Assembly (NCBI RefSeq): GCF_002778275.1
Contig: NZ_NESG01000006.1
Span: 62,001 to 126,000 of the forward strand
Source of the DNA: Limnohabitans sp. G3-2
Lineage (GTDB): Bacteria > Pseudomonadota > Gammaproteobacteria > Burkholderiales > Burkholderiaceae_C
Length of the DNA: 64,000 nucleotides
Direction of reading: 5' to 3'
The notes under the pieces were generated by a model. That model was not told the origin of the DNA and did not search any database. It saw only the letters and a list, made by a program, of their open reading frames with translations. The position numbers were made by a program, and so were the translations under genes. Below are positions 17,306-24,491 of this stretch, in pieces (the first letter of the stretch is position 1; each line of letters opens with the position of its first letter).

Positions 17306-17979
17306 CGCGTTTCTTGCGCCACATCTTGCGCAAAACTGGCCTTGTGCAGCGGGTCGCTCTCGGCCATCCAGCCGCTGTAGACGGTTTTGAAATCGGCCAC
17401 GATCTGCGGCAAAGGCATGTCATCGAAGGTGCCGCGCTGCTTCACGTACTCCATGTGCCGCTTGCCTGCCTTGTCAAAGGGGTGGTAGATCGAGTCGTTT
17501 CGCCCGTCAAACACCAGCGGCAGCAGGCCGAATTTGTCACACAGCTCGATGTTGAAAGCGGGCGTGGCCTTGACCCATTGGCCGTCCAGCCAGATGTCGG
17601 TATAGCCGTGCCAAATGAACACATCGGTCTGCATGGTTTGGCGCAAGCGCTCGGTGCTCAGGTGGTTGCGCACATCGGCGTAGCCCAGCCGAGCGTGCAA
17701 GCCTGCGGCGCGGCAGGCCGCCGCCATCAGCGCCGCTTTGGGCACACACCAGCCTGAGCCTTGGGCGATGACCGAGCTGGCCCGCATGCCTTGGGGCGAC
17801 AGGTCGATGCGGTAAGGGTCGTAACGAAACTGGTCGCGCACCGCCAGGTACAGCGCCACCGCGCGCTCGCGCTCGGTGGCACCTTGCGCATGCTCGCGGG
17901 CCAAGGCGATCACGTCCGGGTGGTCGCTGTCGATCAAAGCGGTGGGGGCCAGGGTGGCGGGGGAGGGCAGGTCGGTCAT
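17302..17979 (-). CDS. Transglutaminase-like cysteine protease superfamily protein
   Basis: 225 residues with the papain-like transglutaminase core: helix RERAVALYLAVRDQFRYDP, nucleophile C78 in GSGWCVPKA, and H124 in WHGYTDIWLDGQW. The third catalytic residue, normally the Asp of a DPT-like segment, appears as ATP (138-140), so the triad may be completed differently (D128 or D132). Bacterial members mostly act as peptidases or amide hydrolases rather than cross-linkers. No signal peptide, so cytoplasmic. Coupled by ATGA to the hypothetical gene downstream, divergent from the metallo-beta-lactamase-fold gene. Confidence 0.85.
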   Translation of the reverse strand: MTDLPSPATLAPTALIDSDHPDVIALAREHAQGATERERAVALYLAVRDQFRYDPYRIDLSPQGMRASSVIAQGSGWCVPKAALMAAACRAAGLHARLGYADVRNHLSTERLRQTMQTDVFIWHGYTDIWLDGQWVKATPAFNIELCDKFGLLPLVFDGRNDSIYHPFDKAGKRHMEYVKQRGTFDDMPLPQIVADFKTVYSGWMAESDPLHKASFAQDVAQETR

Positions 17980-18075
17980 GCGCTTGACTGTAGCGCGCGC
18001 GCCAGCACGGGGGTGTCACGCTGGCTATAGTGGCTTGTCGCGCCTTGGATGGGGCGCAGTTCAGGAAAGGAAGCC

Positions 18076-18969
18076 ATGGCCTCGGTGTTGAATTTTGGTG
18101 CGGTCCGCGTGCACCTGGGTGAGAAGTCCGGCAAGTACCCCGACGGCAACCAGCTCATCGTGCAGGGGGGCGACACCCGGGTGGCCTTTGACACGCCCGA
18201 GGTGGCCAACCGCATCGGTCCCGAGCTGGACACGGTGGACTTGGTCATTCTGGGGCATGTGCACGAAGACCACATGGCCGGCCTGCACCGCCTGCCGCAC
18301 GCCCGGGTGCAGGTGCACGAGGCCGACCTGGCCGCCGCCCAGTCGTGGCAGGGGATGTGCCACCACTACGGTTACCCGCCAGACGTGCTGGACGCGATGC
18401 TGGCCATCGTGCAAAAGGATTTCCATTACCAGCCCCGCCCCGACGCCACCGCTTACAGCGACGGCGCGCTGTGGGACTTGGGCGGCGGTGTGCGCGTGCG
18501 GGCCCACCACCTGCCCGGCCACACCGCAGGCCACTGCGCTTTGGTGGTCGAGAGCGAGGGCCTGGCCTTCATTGGCGACATCGACTTGAGCGGTTTTGGG
18601 CCGTACTACGGCGACGCCACCTCCAGTCTGAGGGATTTTCGGCAGACCCTGAAAAAAGTGGCCGAACTCGACGCGCGCATTTGGGCCACCTCGCACCACA
18701 AGGCGGTCATCACCGATCGGACGCAATTCATGGCCGACCTGGCCCGCTTTGCCAGCAAGATCGACGAGCGCAGCGCGCAGTTGCTGGGTTATTTGCAAAC
18801 GCCTCACACGCTGGATGAACTCGTCAACCGCCGCCTGCTGTACCCCGCAGGCTACGACGTGCCTTTTGTGCCTTGTGCCGAACGTCACACCATCGCCATG
18901 CACCTGGATGAACTGCTGGCGCAGGGACAAGTGGCCAAGCAAGGCGATGGCCGGTATGTGGCGCTTTGA
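18076..18969 (+). CDS. Metallo-beta-lactamase-fold hydrolase
   Basis: 297 residues. The zinc-binding H61-V-H63-E-D65-H66 motif (GHVHEDHMAGL) is followed by the distal histidine in LPGHTAGH and the bridging aspartate in FIGDIDLSGFG. A C-terminal helical extension after about residue 215 (MADLARFASKIDERSAQLL) resembles the LACTB2-like winged extension seen in many MBL thioesterase or nuclease-type proteins. The substrate is not predictable. The start is fixed by AGGAAAGGAA at 18063-18072. Monocistronic; followed by a stem-loop and then the SOS-controlled umuD. Confidence 0.88.
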   Translation: MASVLNFGAVRVHLGEKSGKYPDGNQLIVQGGDTRVAFDTPEVANRIGPELDTVDLVILGHVHEDHMAGLHRLPHARVQVHEADLAAAQSWQGMCHHYGYPPDVLDAMLAIVQKDFHYQPRPDATAYSDGALWDLGGGVRVRAHHLPGHTAGHCALVVESEGLAFIGDIDLSGFGPYYGDATSSLRDFRQTLKKVAELDARIWATSHHKAVITDRTQFMADLARFASKIDERSAQLLGYLQTPHTLDELVNRRLLYPAGYDVPFVPCAERHTIAMHLDELLAQGQVAKQGDGRYVAL

Positions 18970-18990
18970 ATGGGCGCAGGGGGCAGACGC

Positions 18991-19025
18991 CAAAAAAACG
19001 CCCCGGGCCGCAAAGACCGGGGCGT
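18991..19025 (-). terminator. Stem-loop with its T-run on the minus strand, upstream of umuD
   Basis: Nine-base inverted repeat ACGCCCCGG (18998-19006) and CCGGGGCGT (19017-19025), preceded on the plus strand by seven A residues. Read on the minus strand this is a hairpin followed by TTTTTTT, a classic intrinsic terminator. No minus-strand gene ends here. It may stop antisense transcription from the umuD promoter region, or act as a weak plus-strand end for the hydrolase gene. Confidence 0.5.
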
Positions 19026-19074
19026 AAATCAACAAAACTGTCAGGCAACTGCAAAAAGCATGACAAGCTCAGTA

Positions 19075-19094
19075 TACTGTAAATATAAACAGTA
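19075..19094 (+). promoter_or_regulatory. LexA (SOS) box and overlapping -10 of umuD
   Basis: TACTGTAAATATAAACAGTA matches the gammaproteobacterial-type LexA consensus CTGT-N8-ACAG exactly and is nearly palindromic. A -10 like hexamer TATACT (19073-19078) overlaps its left half, so LexA binding would occlude RNA polymerase. The -35 is weak. It lies 39 bp before the umuD ATG. The same TATACTGT arrangement recurs before umuC. Confidence 0.9.
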
Positions 19095-19133
19095 CTTGGC
19101 AGAAAAAGCCGCAGCCAGAGTTCAACCCTGACC

Positions 19134-19565
19134 ATGTTCGCCCTCGATACCCCACAAGCCTTGCCGCCCGGACCTTGGTGGTTGCAAGCCTTGCCCGCCA
19201 GCATTGCCGCAGGCTTTCCGTCGCCGGCCGAAGACCACCAGGTCGAGCGCATCGACCTCATGCAGCAATTGGTGAAACACCCTCAGGCCACGTTTTACAT
19301 CCGTGTGCGCGGCGAGAGCATGCGCGACGCGGGCATCCTCGATGGCTCGGTGGTGTTGGTGGACCGCGCCATCACCCCGGCGGACGGACAAATCGTGTTG
19401 GCGGTGATCGACGGGGACTTCACCTGCAAAACGCTTCGCCTGCAAGGCGAGGGCATCCGTTTGCAAGCGGCCCACCCTGACTACCCCGACATTGTTCCCA
19501 AAGATGGGCAAAGTGTGGAAATTTGGGGCGTGGTGGTCGCGACCATTCACCAGCACCAAACCTGA
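19134..19565 (+). CDS. umuD: UmuD-like S24 peptidase, translesion polymerase V subunit
   Basis: 143 residues, the usual UmuD length. Catalytic dyad: S62 in RGESMRDAGI and K99 in FTCKTLRL. The self-cleavage site is probably A26-G27 in SIAAGFPSP, as for Cys24-Gly25 of E. coli UmuD. After RecA-stimulated cleavage UmuD' partners UmuC in error-prone polymerase V. The LexA box upstream makes it SOS-inducible. Unusually umuC is not the next gene; a cho-like nuclease gene follows after 26 bp and umuC starts 3.5 kb away under its own LexA box. Confidence 0.93.
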   Translation: MFALDTPQALPPGPWWLQALPASIAAGFPSPAEDHQVERIDLMQQLVKHPQATFYIRVRGESMRDAGILDGSVVLVDRAITPADGQIVLAVIDGDFTCKTLRLQGEGIRLQAAHPDYPDIVPKDGQSVEIWGVVVATIHQHQT

Positions 19566-19591
19566 CCCAATCTGCCCTTCACCACTTTGAC

Positions 19592-20467
19592 ATGGCCTCC
19601 ATTTCTCCACGCCACCGTCGCGATGACTTTGAAGCCAGCCGGGTCTACGCCTACCCGCAGCACTTGCGCGAAGCCATTGAAGACGCGCCCACCGGCGCAG
19701 GTGTGTACACCTTCCACGGCGCAGAAGGGGACTTGCCGCTGTACATCGGCAAAAGCATCAACATCCGCGCACGCTTGCTCTCGCATTTGCGCACCGAAGA
19801 CGAAGCCCGCATGCTGCGCCAGACCCAACGCATCAGCCACATCCGCACGGCGGGTGAGATCGGCGCTTTGCTGTTAGAGGCCCAAATGATCAAGGCCCAG
19901 CACCCCCTCTTCAACCAGAAACTGCGCCGCAACAAACAACTGTGCAGCCTGCAAATGACGGGCGGTGTGCCCCGGGTGGTTGATGCCAAAGACATCGACT
20001 TTGCCACCCAGCCCGACCTGTATGGCCTGTACGCCAGCCGCCACGCGGCGCTCAATGCCCTGCGGGCCGTGGCCGACCAGCACAAACTTTGTTACGGCCC
20101 CTTGGGTCTGGAAAAGTTGCCGCCTGGCAAAGCCTGCTTTCGGGCGGCCATTCGCCAATGTGCGGGTGTGTGCCGGGGCGATGAAACCCCCGAGGCACAC
20201 CGCGAGCGCTTGTTCAGCAGCCTGCTGGCGCTGCGCGTGGAATGCTGGCCCTACCCGGGCGCGGTGGGCCTGATTGAACGCGATGCCGAGTTCACGCAAA
20301 TTCACGTGGTCAAGCATTGGTGCTATTTGGGCAGCGCCCCCAGCGCCGAGGCGGCCCAGGCGCTGAGCCAAACAGCCAGCCAAGCGGCCACCCATTTTGA
20401 TGCCGACAGCTACAAAATTTTGTGCCGCCCGGTGCTCACGCAGAGCGTCGAGATGGTGTTGTTGTGA
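19592..20467 (+). CDS. cho: Cho-like excinuclease (UvrC N-terminal homologue, GIY-YIG nuclease)
   Basis: 291 residues, like E. coli Cho (about 295), which makes the 3' incision in UvrAB-bound damaged DNA. The GIY-YIG domain covers about 30-110: GVYTF at 37-41 and LYIGKSINIRAR at 50-61, with EAQMIKAQHPLFNQKLRRN completing it. UvrC's UvrB-binding and C-terminal RNase H-like/HhH parts are absent, which separates Cho from UvrC. It lies 26 bp after umuD with no promoter seen between, so it should be SOS-induced with umuD, as E. coli cho is. The ATG 19592 starts just ahead of the conserved region. Confidence 0.88.
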   Translation: MASISPRHRRDDFEASRVYAYPQHLREAIEDAPTGAGVYTFHGAEGDLPLYIGKSINIRARLLSHLRTEDEARMLRQTQRISHIRTAGEIGALLLEAQMIKAQHPLFNQKLRRNKQLCSLQMTGGVPRVVDAKDIDFATQPDLYGLYASRHAALNALRAVADQHKLCYGPLGLEKLPPGKACFRAAIRQCAGVCRGDETPEAHRERLFSSLLALRVECWPYPGAVGLIERDAEFTQIHVVKHWCYLGSAPSAEAAQALSQTASQAATHFDADSYKILCRPVLTQSVEMVLL

Positions 20468-20483
20468 ACCAACTGGCGCGCTT

Positions 20484-20891
20484 TCAGCGTCGGTCGTCTC
20501 GCATGCTTTGCAGTTGTGCGCCGTCGACCGCCAAACGCACCCCCAAAGAGCCACTGCCTGCGCGCACCGGGAATTTGCGCAAACCGATGTCGAGCGCCTC
20601 GATCGCGGGGTAAGCCGCGCAGGCCTGCACGATGCGCGTCATGAGCCGCTCTTGGGTGGCGTACAGCCCGTCGGCGGCCAGTCGCTCGATCTCGATCACC
20701 AAAGGGTCGTAATCGAACACATGGGCCATACCGTCTTGGGCAATCAGCACCCGATCAGCGTGGATCCACAGCGTCAAATCCAGCGCGTGGCCATCGGGCA
20801 CGGTGTCGCCGGGGGCGTAGGTGCCGATGCGGGTGGTCAGACGAAAGTCTTTCAGTTCGATGCGGCTGGCGGTCGAGGTAGGCATGGTCAT
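20484..20891 (-). CDS. folB: Dihydroneopterin aldolase
   Basis: About 135 residues. IELKDFRLTTRIGTYAPG is the FolB N-terminal signature and DLTLWIHADR the following beta strand. It converts 7,8-dihydroneopterin to 6-hydroxymethyl-dihydropterin and glycolaldehyde in folate synthesis. The central catalytic region is divergent (HVFDYDPLVIEIERLAADG). The start is one of two nearby ATGs (20891 or 20885); an in-frame extension to 20984 would run into the neighbouring HNH gene and lacks family similarity. Convergent with cho. Confidence 0.85.
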   Translation of the reverse strand: MTMPTSTASRIELKDFRLTTRIGTYAPGDTVPDGHALDLTLWIHADRVLIAQDGMAHVFDYDPLVIEIERLAADGLYATQERLMTRIVQACAAYPAIEALDIGLRKFPVRAGSGSLGVRLAVDGAQLQSMRDDRR

Positions 20892-20931
20892 GGGCGTGGG
20901 CGGGCAGGTTTTGGGGATGTGGTTCTTTGGC

Positions 20932-21345
20932 TCAGCGCCTGCTTTTGAGCCGCTGGCTCTTGCGGCTTTTTTCAAAAAACGCATCGGGTTTGGTTTGCAC
21001 CCAACGGATGAAGCGGACCATCTCTTCGGGCTGCTTCAGGGCTTCGACCGTGGCATAGGTCCGTGCCAATTCGGTCTCGGTGAACAGCGCGTGAATTTGG
21101 CGGTGGCAAATGCGGTGCAGCAACGCTGTTTGCACGCCGCCGCGCGACTTGGGCACCCAATGGTGCGCGTCTTGTTGACTGGGTGGAATGGGGCGTTCGC
21201 ACAGCGGGCACAGCACGTCGCCGCCGCGCGGTGCGGGCAAGGCTTCAAGCAGGGCTTGAATGCGCTTTTGGCGAATGCGCCCCGTCACGGCAGCAAGACT
21301 GTGTTGACCATGACCCAAGGCTACAACAGACCACCTGCGGCACAT
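20932..21345 (-). CDS. HNH endonuclease-domain protein
   Basis: 137 residues. The beta-beta-alpha metal (HNH) fold is visible: CPLC zinc knuckle at 46-49, HHWVPKSRGG at 61-70 and HRICHRQIHALF at 77-88 with its metal-binding histidines. A basic tail (KSRKSQRLKSRR) could bind nucleic acid. Small stand-alone HNH proteins of this type are common in betaproteobacteria but their targets are unknown. It sits 40 bp upstream of folB on the same strand, near SOS genes, though no LexA box precedes it. Confidence 0.85.
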   Translation of the reverse strand: MCRRWSVVALGHGQHSLAAVTGRIRQKRIQALLEALPAPRGGDVLCPLCERPIPPSQQDAHHWVPKSRGGVQTALLHRICHRQIHALFTETELARTYATVEALKQPEEMVRFIRWVQTKPDAFFEKSRKSQRLKSRR

Positions 21346-21375
21346 GCCTGACCGGGCGATTGATCCCGATCGCTT

Positions 21376-21948
21376 TCAGGGCATCAGGTCGATCAGGATT
21401 TCGTTGCGGCGGTTCCAGGGCAGGGTGAACGGGTCGTCGTAGCGGGCCACTTGGGCGCTGGGGCTGAGCTGGAGGTTTTTGGTTTTTGCCCAAGCCCGCA
21501 AGCGCTCGGTTTGTTCTTGGATGCTCGATTGCGTCGTGAAACCGCCAAAACGCACCGACACCACATCGTGTTCGGCGATGGGGCGCAGCTGGATTTGCGG
21601 GTTCAGAGGCTGGGGCAAGCTTTGCACGCTTTCGGCGGACGGCATGACAAAGTGCACGCGCCAACCTTCATCCATGGGGGTGACGGTCACGGGGGCGGTC
21701 ATCGAAATTTTGCGCTGTGCGCCCAGACCGGCTTGGAGGTTGTCGCCAAAGATGTAGGCGGCGATGCGCCGAAAGCCGCTGCGACTGGCCGCGTCAAAGT
21801 CGCCGCTGATTTGGGTTTGTGCCACGGTGAAAGCGGCGTAGCGGCGCACCTCAAAAGGCGGGTCTGAGACCAGCACGGTGTAACGCGGTTCTTCAACGGC
21901 CATGGCGGCTCCACAAAAAAGAAACAAAACAGCAATCAACCAACGCAT
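21376..21948 (-). CDS. SOUL heme-binding family protein, exported
   Basis: 190 residues with a signal peptide (MRWLIAVLFLFCGAAMA, cleavage after 17). The mature protein matches the SOUL/HBP fold: PRYTVLVSDPPFEVRRYAAF, FRRIAAYIFGDN, KISMTAPVTVTP and a C-terminal ARYDDPFTLPWNRRNEILI. The last two are the most conserved family segments. Mammalian members bind heme or tetrapyrroles; the role in bacteria is unknown. Probably periplasmic. It ends the minus-strand block HNH-folB-side genes and faces an AT-rich, gene-poor stretch upstream. Confidence 0.9.
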   Translation of the reverse strand: MRWLIAVLFLFCGAAMAVEEPRYTVLVSDPPFEVRRYAAFTVAQTQISGDFDAASRSGFRRIAAYIFGDNLQAGLGAQRKISMTAPVTVTPMDEGWRVHFVMPSAESVQSLPQPLNPQIQLRPIAEHDVVSVRFGGFTTQSSIQEQTERLRAWAKTKNLQLSPSAQVARYDDPFTLPWNRRNEILIDLMP

Positions 21949-22139
21949 AAACGCTCGCTTGCAAAAGGGGTTTGGTCAGACATTAAAGCAAATGGGAGGC
22001 GGGCCATCGGTCCGCTGGCGCACGCTTGTGGGTCCAGCTGGCGTGGATGGGTGCAAACACTCGAAACCGCTTGTTTTGTTTTAAAAAAATAAAATAGATA
22101 CCTTCTAAAAATAAAATTTTGAGAGAAGAGCATTCGGAC

Positions 22140-22283
22140 GTGAACATTTTTAAATTCATATCCACGGCCCTGCAACTCACCCCCACCAAGCCAAGTACAT
22201 CGCGCACGACCTGACTCTGCAGCACGCAGGTGGCGGTGTTTGATGGCTTGTATGCGCGGCGCTTGGGGTTTGCTGCCGCTTAA
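22140..22283 (+). pseudogene. Possible decayed gene start in an AT-rich 408-bp gap (21949-22356)
   Basis: The gap before the toxin gene is far AT-richer than its surroundings, with A/T runs at about 22074-22120. From GTG 22140 a short frame reads FKFISTALQLTPTK and stops; the next frame continues as KYIAHDLTLQHAGGG. A jump between the two would resemble the N-terminus of island-borne SNF2-type helicases, and a third frame ends LYARRLGFAAA before TAA 22281. This looks like frameshifted debris of a transferred gene, but the fragment is too short for certainty and the helicase link is a guess. Confidence 0.25.
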
Positions 22284-22322
22284 AAATCGGAGCGCCAACA
22301 GCCCATAGATGATCCATGGATT

Positions 22323-22340
22323 TATTCTAAAACTGGAATA
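22323..22340. promoter_or_regulatory. Candidate toxin-antitoxin operator
   Basis: Inverted repeat TATTC-N8-GAATA ending 16 bp before the toxin ATG. HigA/XRE antitoxins normally bind such short palindromes over their own promoter. The arms are only 5 bp, so chance occurrence is possible. Confidence 0.35.
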
Positions 22341-22356
22341 TCATTGGAGGCTTCAA

Positions 22357-22698
22357 ATGAAGATGCAACCCAAACAATTGCTTTGGCTTGGCGACAGTCT
22401 GGAAGGGCTGAAGGCGTTTTCTGATGAAGCCAGACGCTCAGCAGGTCACCAGTTGGGTTTGATTCAATGGGGGCTTGATCCGCTGGATTGGAAGCCAATG
22501 GACAACGTGGGTGCCGGGGTGAAAGAAGTTCGCATCCGAGCTGAGGCCTCGTACCGTGTTTTGTATGTGGCCAAGTTCAGTGAAGCCGTTTATGTGTTGC
22601 ACGCCTTCATCAAGAAGACACCCCAAACGAGCAAGAAAGACATGGACCTGTCCATCGCCCGCTACAAGGCGCTCAGCAAGGAAAGGAGTTCCAAATGA
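22357..22698 (+). CDS. HigB/Gp49-like (RelE superfamily) toxin
   Basis: 113 residues of the phage-derived Gp49/DUF891 group of type II toxins, ribosome-dependent or free mRNA interferases with the RelE fold. Family hallmarks are EVRIRAEASYRVLYVAKF (core strands), VYVLHAFIKKTPQTSKKD and the closing helix IARYKALSKERS. The start is set at 22357 by TTGGAGG at 22344-22350. The ATGA overlap with the next gene gives the toxin-first order typical of higBA. Confidence 0.85.
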   Translation: MKMQPKQLLWLGDSLEGLKAFSDEARRSAGHQLGLIQWGLDPLDWKPMDNVGAGVKEVRIRAEASYRVLYVAKFSEAVYVLHAFIKKTPQTSKKDMDLSIARYKALSKERSSK

Positions 22699-23060
22699 CA
22701 GACCTCAAAATCACCAAAGGCAGCGCCAACGTGTTTGCGGACCTTGGCTTTGGGCCTCAGGAGTCGCAAAACCTGCTGTTGCGTTCGCAAACCATGGTCG
22801 CATTGGTGCAGTGGTTCAAGGCCAGCGGCTTGACGCAAGCGGCCGCAGCCAAGACGCTGGGCGTGACGCAGCCGCGCTTGAATCAATTGCTCAAAGGCAA
22901 GATTGAAATTTTCAGTCTCGATGCCTTGGTCAACATGGCCACCAGCGCGGGCATGCGTGTGGGCCTGAGCATTCGGCCTCAGACATCCGTCAAGGTTCGG
23001 ACCGCAGCCCCTGCAAAGCGCGCGTCAAACATCAAGCAAGGGCTTCGTGGATTGGGGTGA
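22695..23060 (+). CDS. HigA-like XRE-family antitoxin
   Basis: 121 residues with a central helix-turn-helix of the Cro/XRE type at about 54-75: SGLTQAAAAKTLGVTQPRLN, followed by a short linker and a strand-helix SLDALVNMATSAGMRVGLS typical of HigA antitoxins paired with Gp49 toxins. It should neutralise the upstream toxin and repress the operon. Its stop lies 18 bp before the umuC LexA box, so transcription of the pair probably runs into umuC. Confidence 0.87.
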   Translation: MTDLKITKGSANVFADLGFGPQESQNLLLRSQTMVALVQWFKASGLTQAAAAKTLGVTQPRLNQLLKGKIEIFSLDALVNMATSAGMRVGLSIRPQTSVKVRTAAPAKRASNIKQGLRGLG

Positions 23061-23078
23061 TGGGTTTGCAGGTCTTTA

Positions 23079-23098
23079 TACTGTTCATTTGTACAGTA
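23079..23098 (+). promoter_or_regulatory. LexA (SOS) box and overlapping -10 of umuC
   Basis: TACTGTTCATTTGTACAGTA, an exact CTGT-N8-ACAG match with symmetric flanks. TATACT (23077-23082) overlaps the left arm as a -10 candidate, as before umuD. The box ends only 7 bp before the umuC ATG, so the transcript leader is very short (about 15-30 nt) and has no clear ribosome site. Confidence 0.9.
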
Positions 23099-23105
23099 TT
23101 TGACC

Positions 23106-24461
23106 ATGCCCCTCCCCATGCTCGCCCTGATCGACGGCAACAACTTCTACGTTTCTTGCGAACGCGTGTTCCAGCCCTGGCTGCAAGGCCGGCCGGTGGT
23201 CGTGCTGTCCAACAACGACGGTTGCGCCATTGCCCGCAGTGACGAGGCCAAGGCCCTGGGCATCAAGATGGGCGCGCCGTACTTTCAGCTGCGCGAGCTC
23301 GAGCGCGATGCCGGCCTGATCGCGCTGTCGGCCAACTTCGCCTTGTATGGCGACATGAGCGACCGCATGATGAGCCTGGCCGCAGGCCTGGGCCACCAGC
23401 AAGAGGTGTACTCCATCGACGAAAGCTTTGTGGACCTGAGCGGCATCCCCGGTGACCTGGTGCGCCGCGCCCGCACCATCCGCAGGCGCATCTTGAAGTG
23501 GATTGGCATCCCGACCTGCATCGGCATCGGCCCCACCAAGACGCTCGCCAAGCTAGCCAACGCCATTGCCAAAAGTGCCGAACGCAAACCCGGCAGCTAC
23601 CCCGCGCACCACGCACAAATCTGCCACCTGGGGGTGTGCAGCCCGCACGAGTTGGCCGAGCTGCTGCAGGCCACCGAAGTGGGCGAGGTGTGGGGCGTGG
23701 GCCCGCGCATCGCCGCGCAACTGCGGGCGCAGGGCATCCACACAGCGCAAGACTTGGCCATGATGAGCCCGGCGGCTGCGCGGGCCATGCGCTCGGTGGT
23801 GCTGGAAAAAACCGTGCGCGAACTCAATGGCACGCCTTGCATCGAATTTGAAGACGAGCCGCCAGCCAAACAACAAATTGCCTGCACCCGCAGCTTCGGC
23901 CGCCCGGTGACCGAGCTGGCCGATTTGCAGCAGGCGGTGACCGAGTTCGCCTGCCGCGCCGCAGAAAAGTTGCGCAAGCAAAAGGGCCATGCGGCGCAGG
24001 TGCTGGTGTTCATCCGCACCAGCCCGTTCAGAAAGCAAGACGCGCAGTACAGCCGCAGCGCCTGCCTGCCGCTGCCCGTGCCCACCAGCGACAGTGCGCA
24101 CATCACGCAGGCGGTGATGGCTTTGTTGGACCACATTTACCAGCCGGGGTTCTTGTATGCCAAAGCGGGTGTGATGCTGATGGGTTTGCAACCGGCCACG
24201 CGCCAACAGATGACGCTGGATTTGTCGCGCCACGCAGGCGATGCCCAGCCCGCCAACCGAACGCGTTTGATGCAAGCCATTGACCAGATCAACCACCGCC
24301 ACGGCCGGGGCAGCCTGAAGCTGGGCAGCGCGGGCACTGGGCAGGCGGCGCAAATTTGGCACATGAAGCAAGATTTCAAAACGCCCGCTTACACCACCGA
24401 TTGGGCCCATTTGCTCTGCGTGCAAATGGACACTGTCGCGGCGCCCAAACAGTGGCCCTGA
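23106..24461 (+). CDS. umuC: UmuC-like Y-family DNA polymerase (polymerase V catalytic subunit)
   Basis: Up to 451 residues. Palm-domain acidic residues are in [16 protein letters not shown] and [13 protein letters not shown]; the fingers, thumb ([17 protein letters not shown]) and little-finger/C-terminal region ([17 protein letters not shown]) are all present, so it is intact. It performs error-prone bypass of DNA lesions with UmuD'2. The start is ambiguous: ATG 23106 or ATG 23118, the latter matching the E. coli UmuC start; neither has a ribosome site. It stands alone, separated from umuD by about 3.5 kb. Confidence 0.93.
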   Translation: MPLPMLALIDGNNFYVSCERVFQPWLQGRPVVVLSNNDGCAIARSDEAKALGIKMGAPYFQLRELERDAGLIALSANFALYGDMSDRMMSLAAGLGHQQEVYSIDESFVDLSGIPGDLVRRARTIRRRILKWIGIPTCIGIGPTKTLAKLANAIAKSAERKPGSYPAHHAQICHLGVCSPHELAELLQATEVGEVWGVGPRIAAQLRAQGIHTAQDLAMMSPAAARAMRSVVLEKTVRELNGTPCIEFEDEPPAKQQIACTRSFGRPVTELADLQQAVTEFACRAAEKLRKQKGHAAQVLVFIRTSPFRKQDAQYSRSACLPLPVPTSDSAHITQAVMALLDHIYQPGFLYAKAGVMLMGLQPATRQQMTLDLSRHAGDAQPANRTRLMQAIDQINHRHGRGSLKLGSAGTGQAAQIWHMKQDFKTPAYTTDWAHLLCVQMDTVAAPKQWP

Positions 24462-24491
24462 GCGCAGGGCGGTTATTCAAAATGCCCCCAC

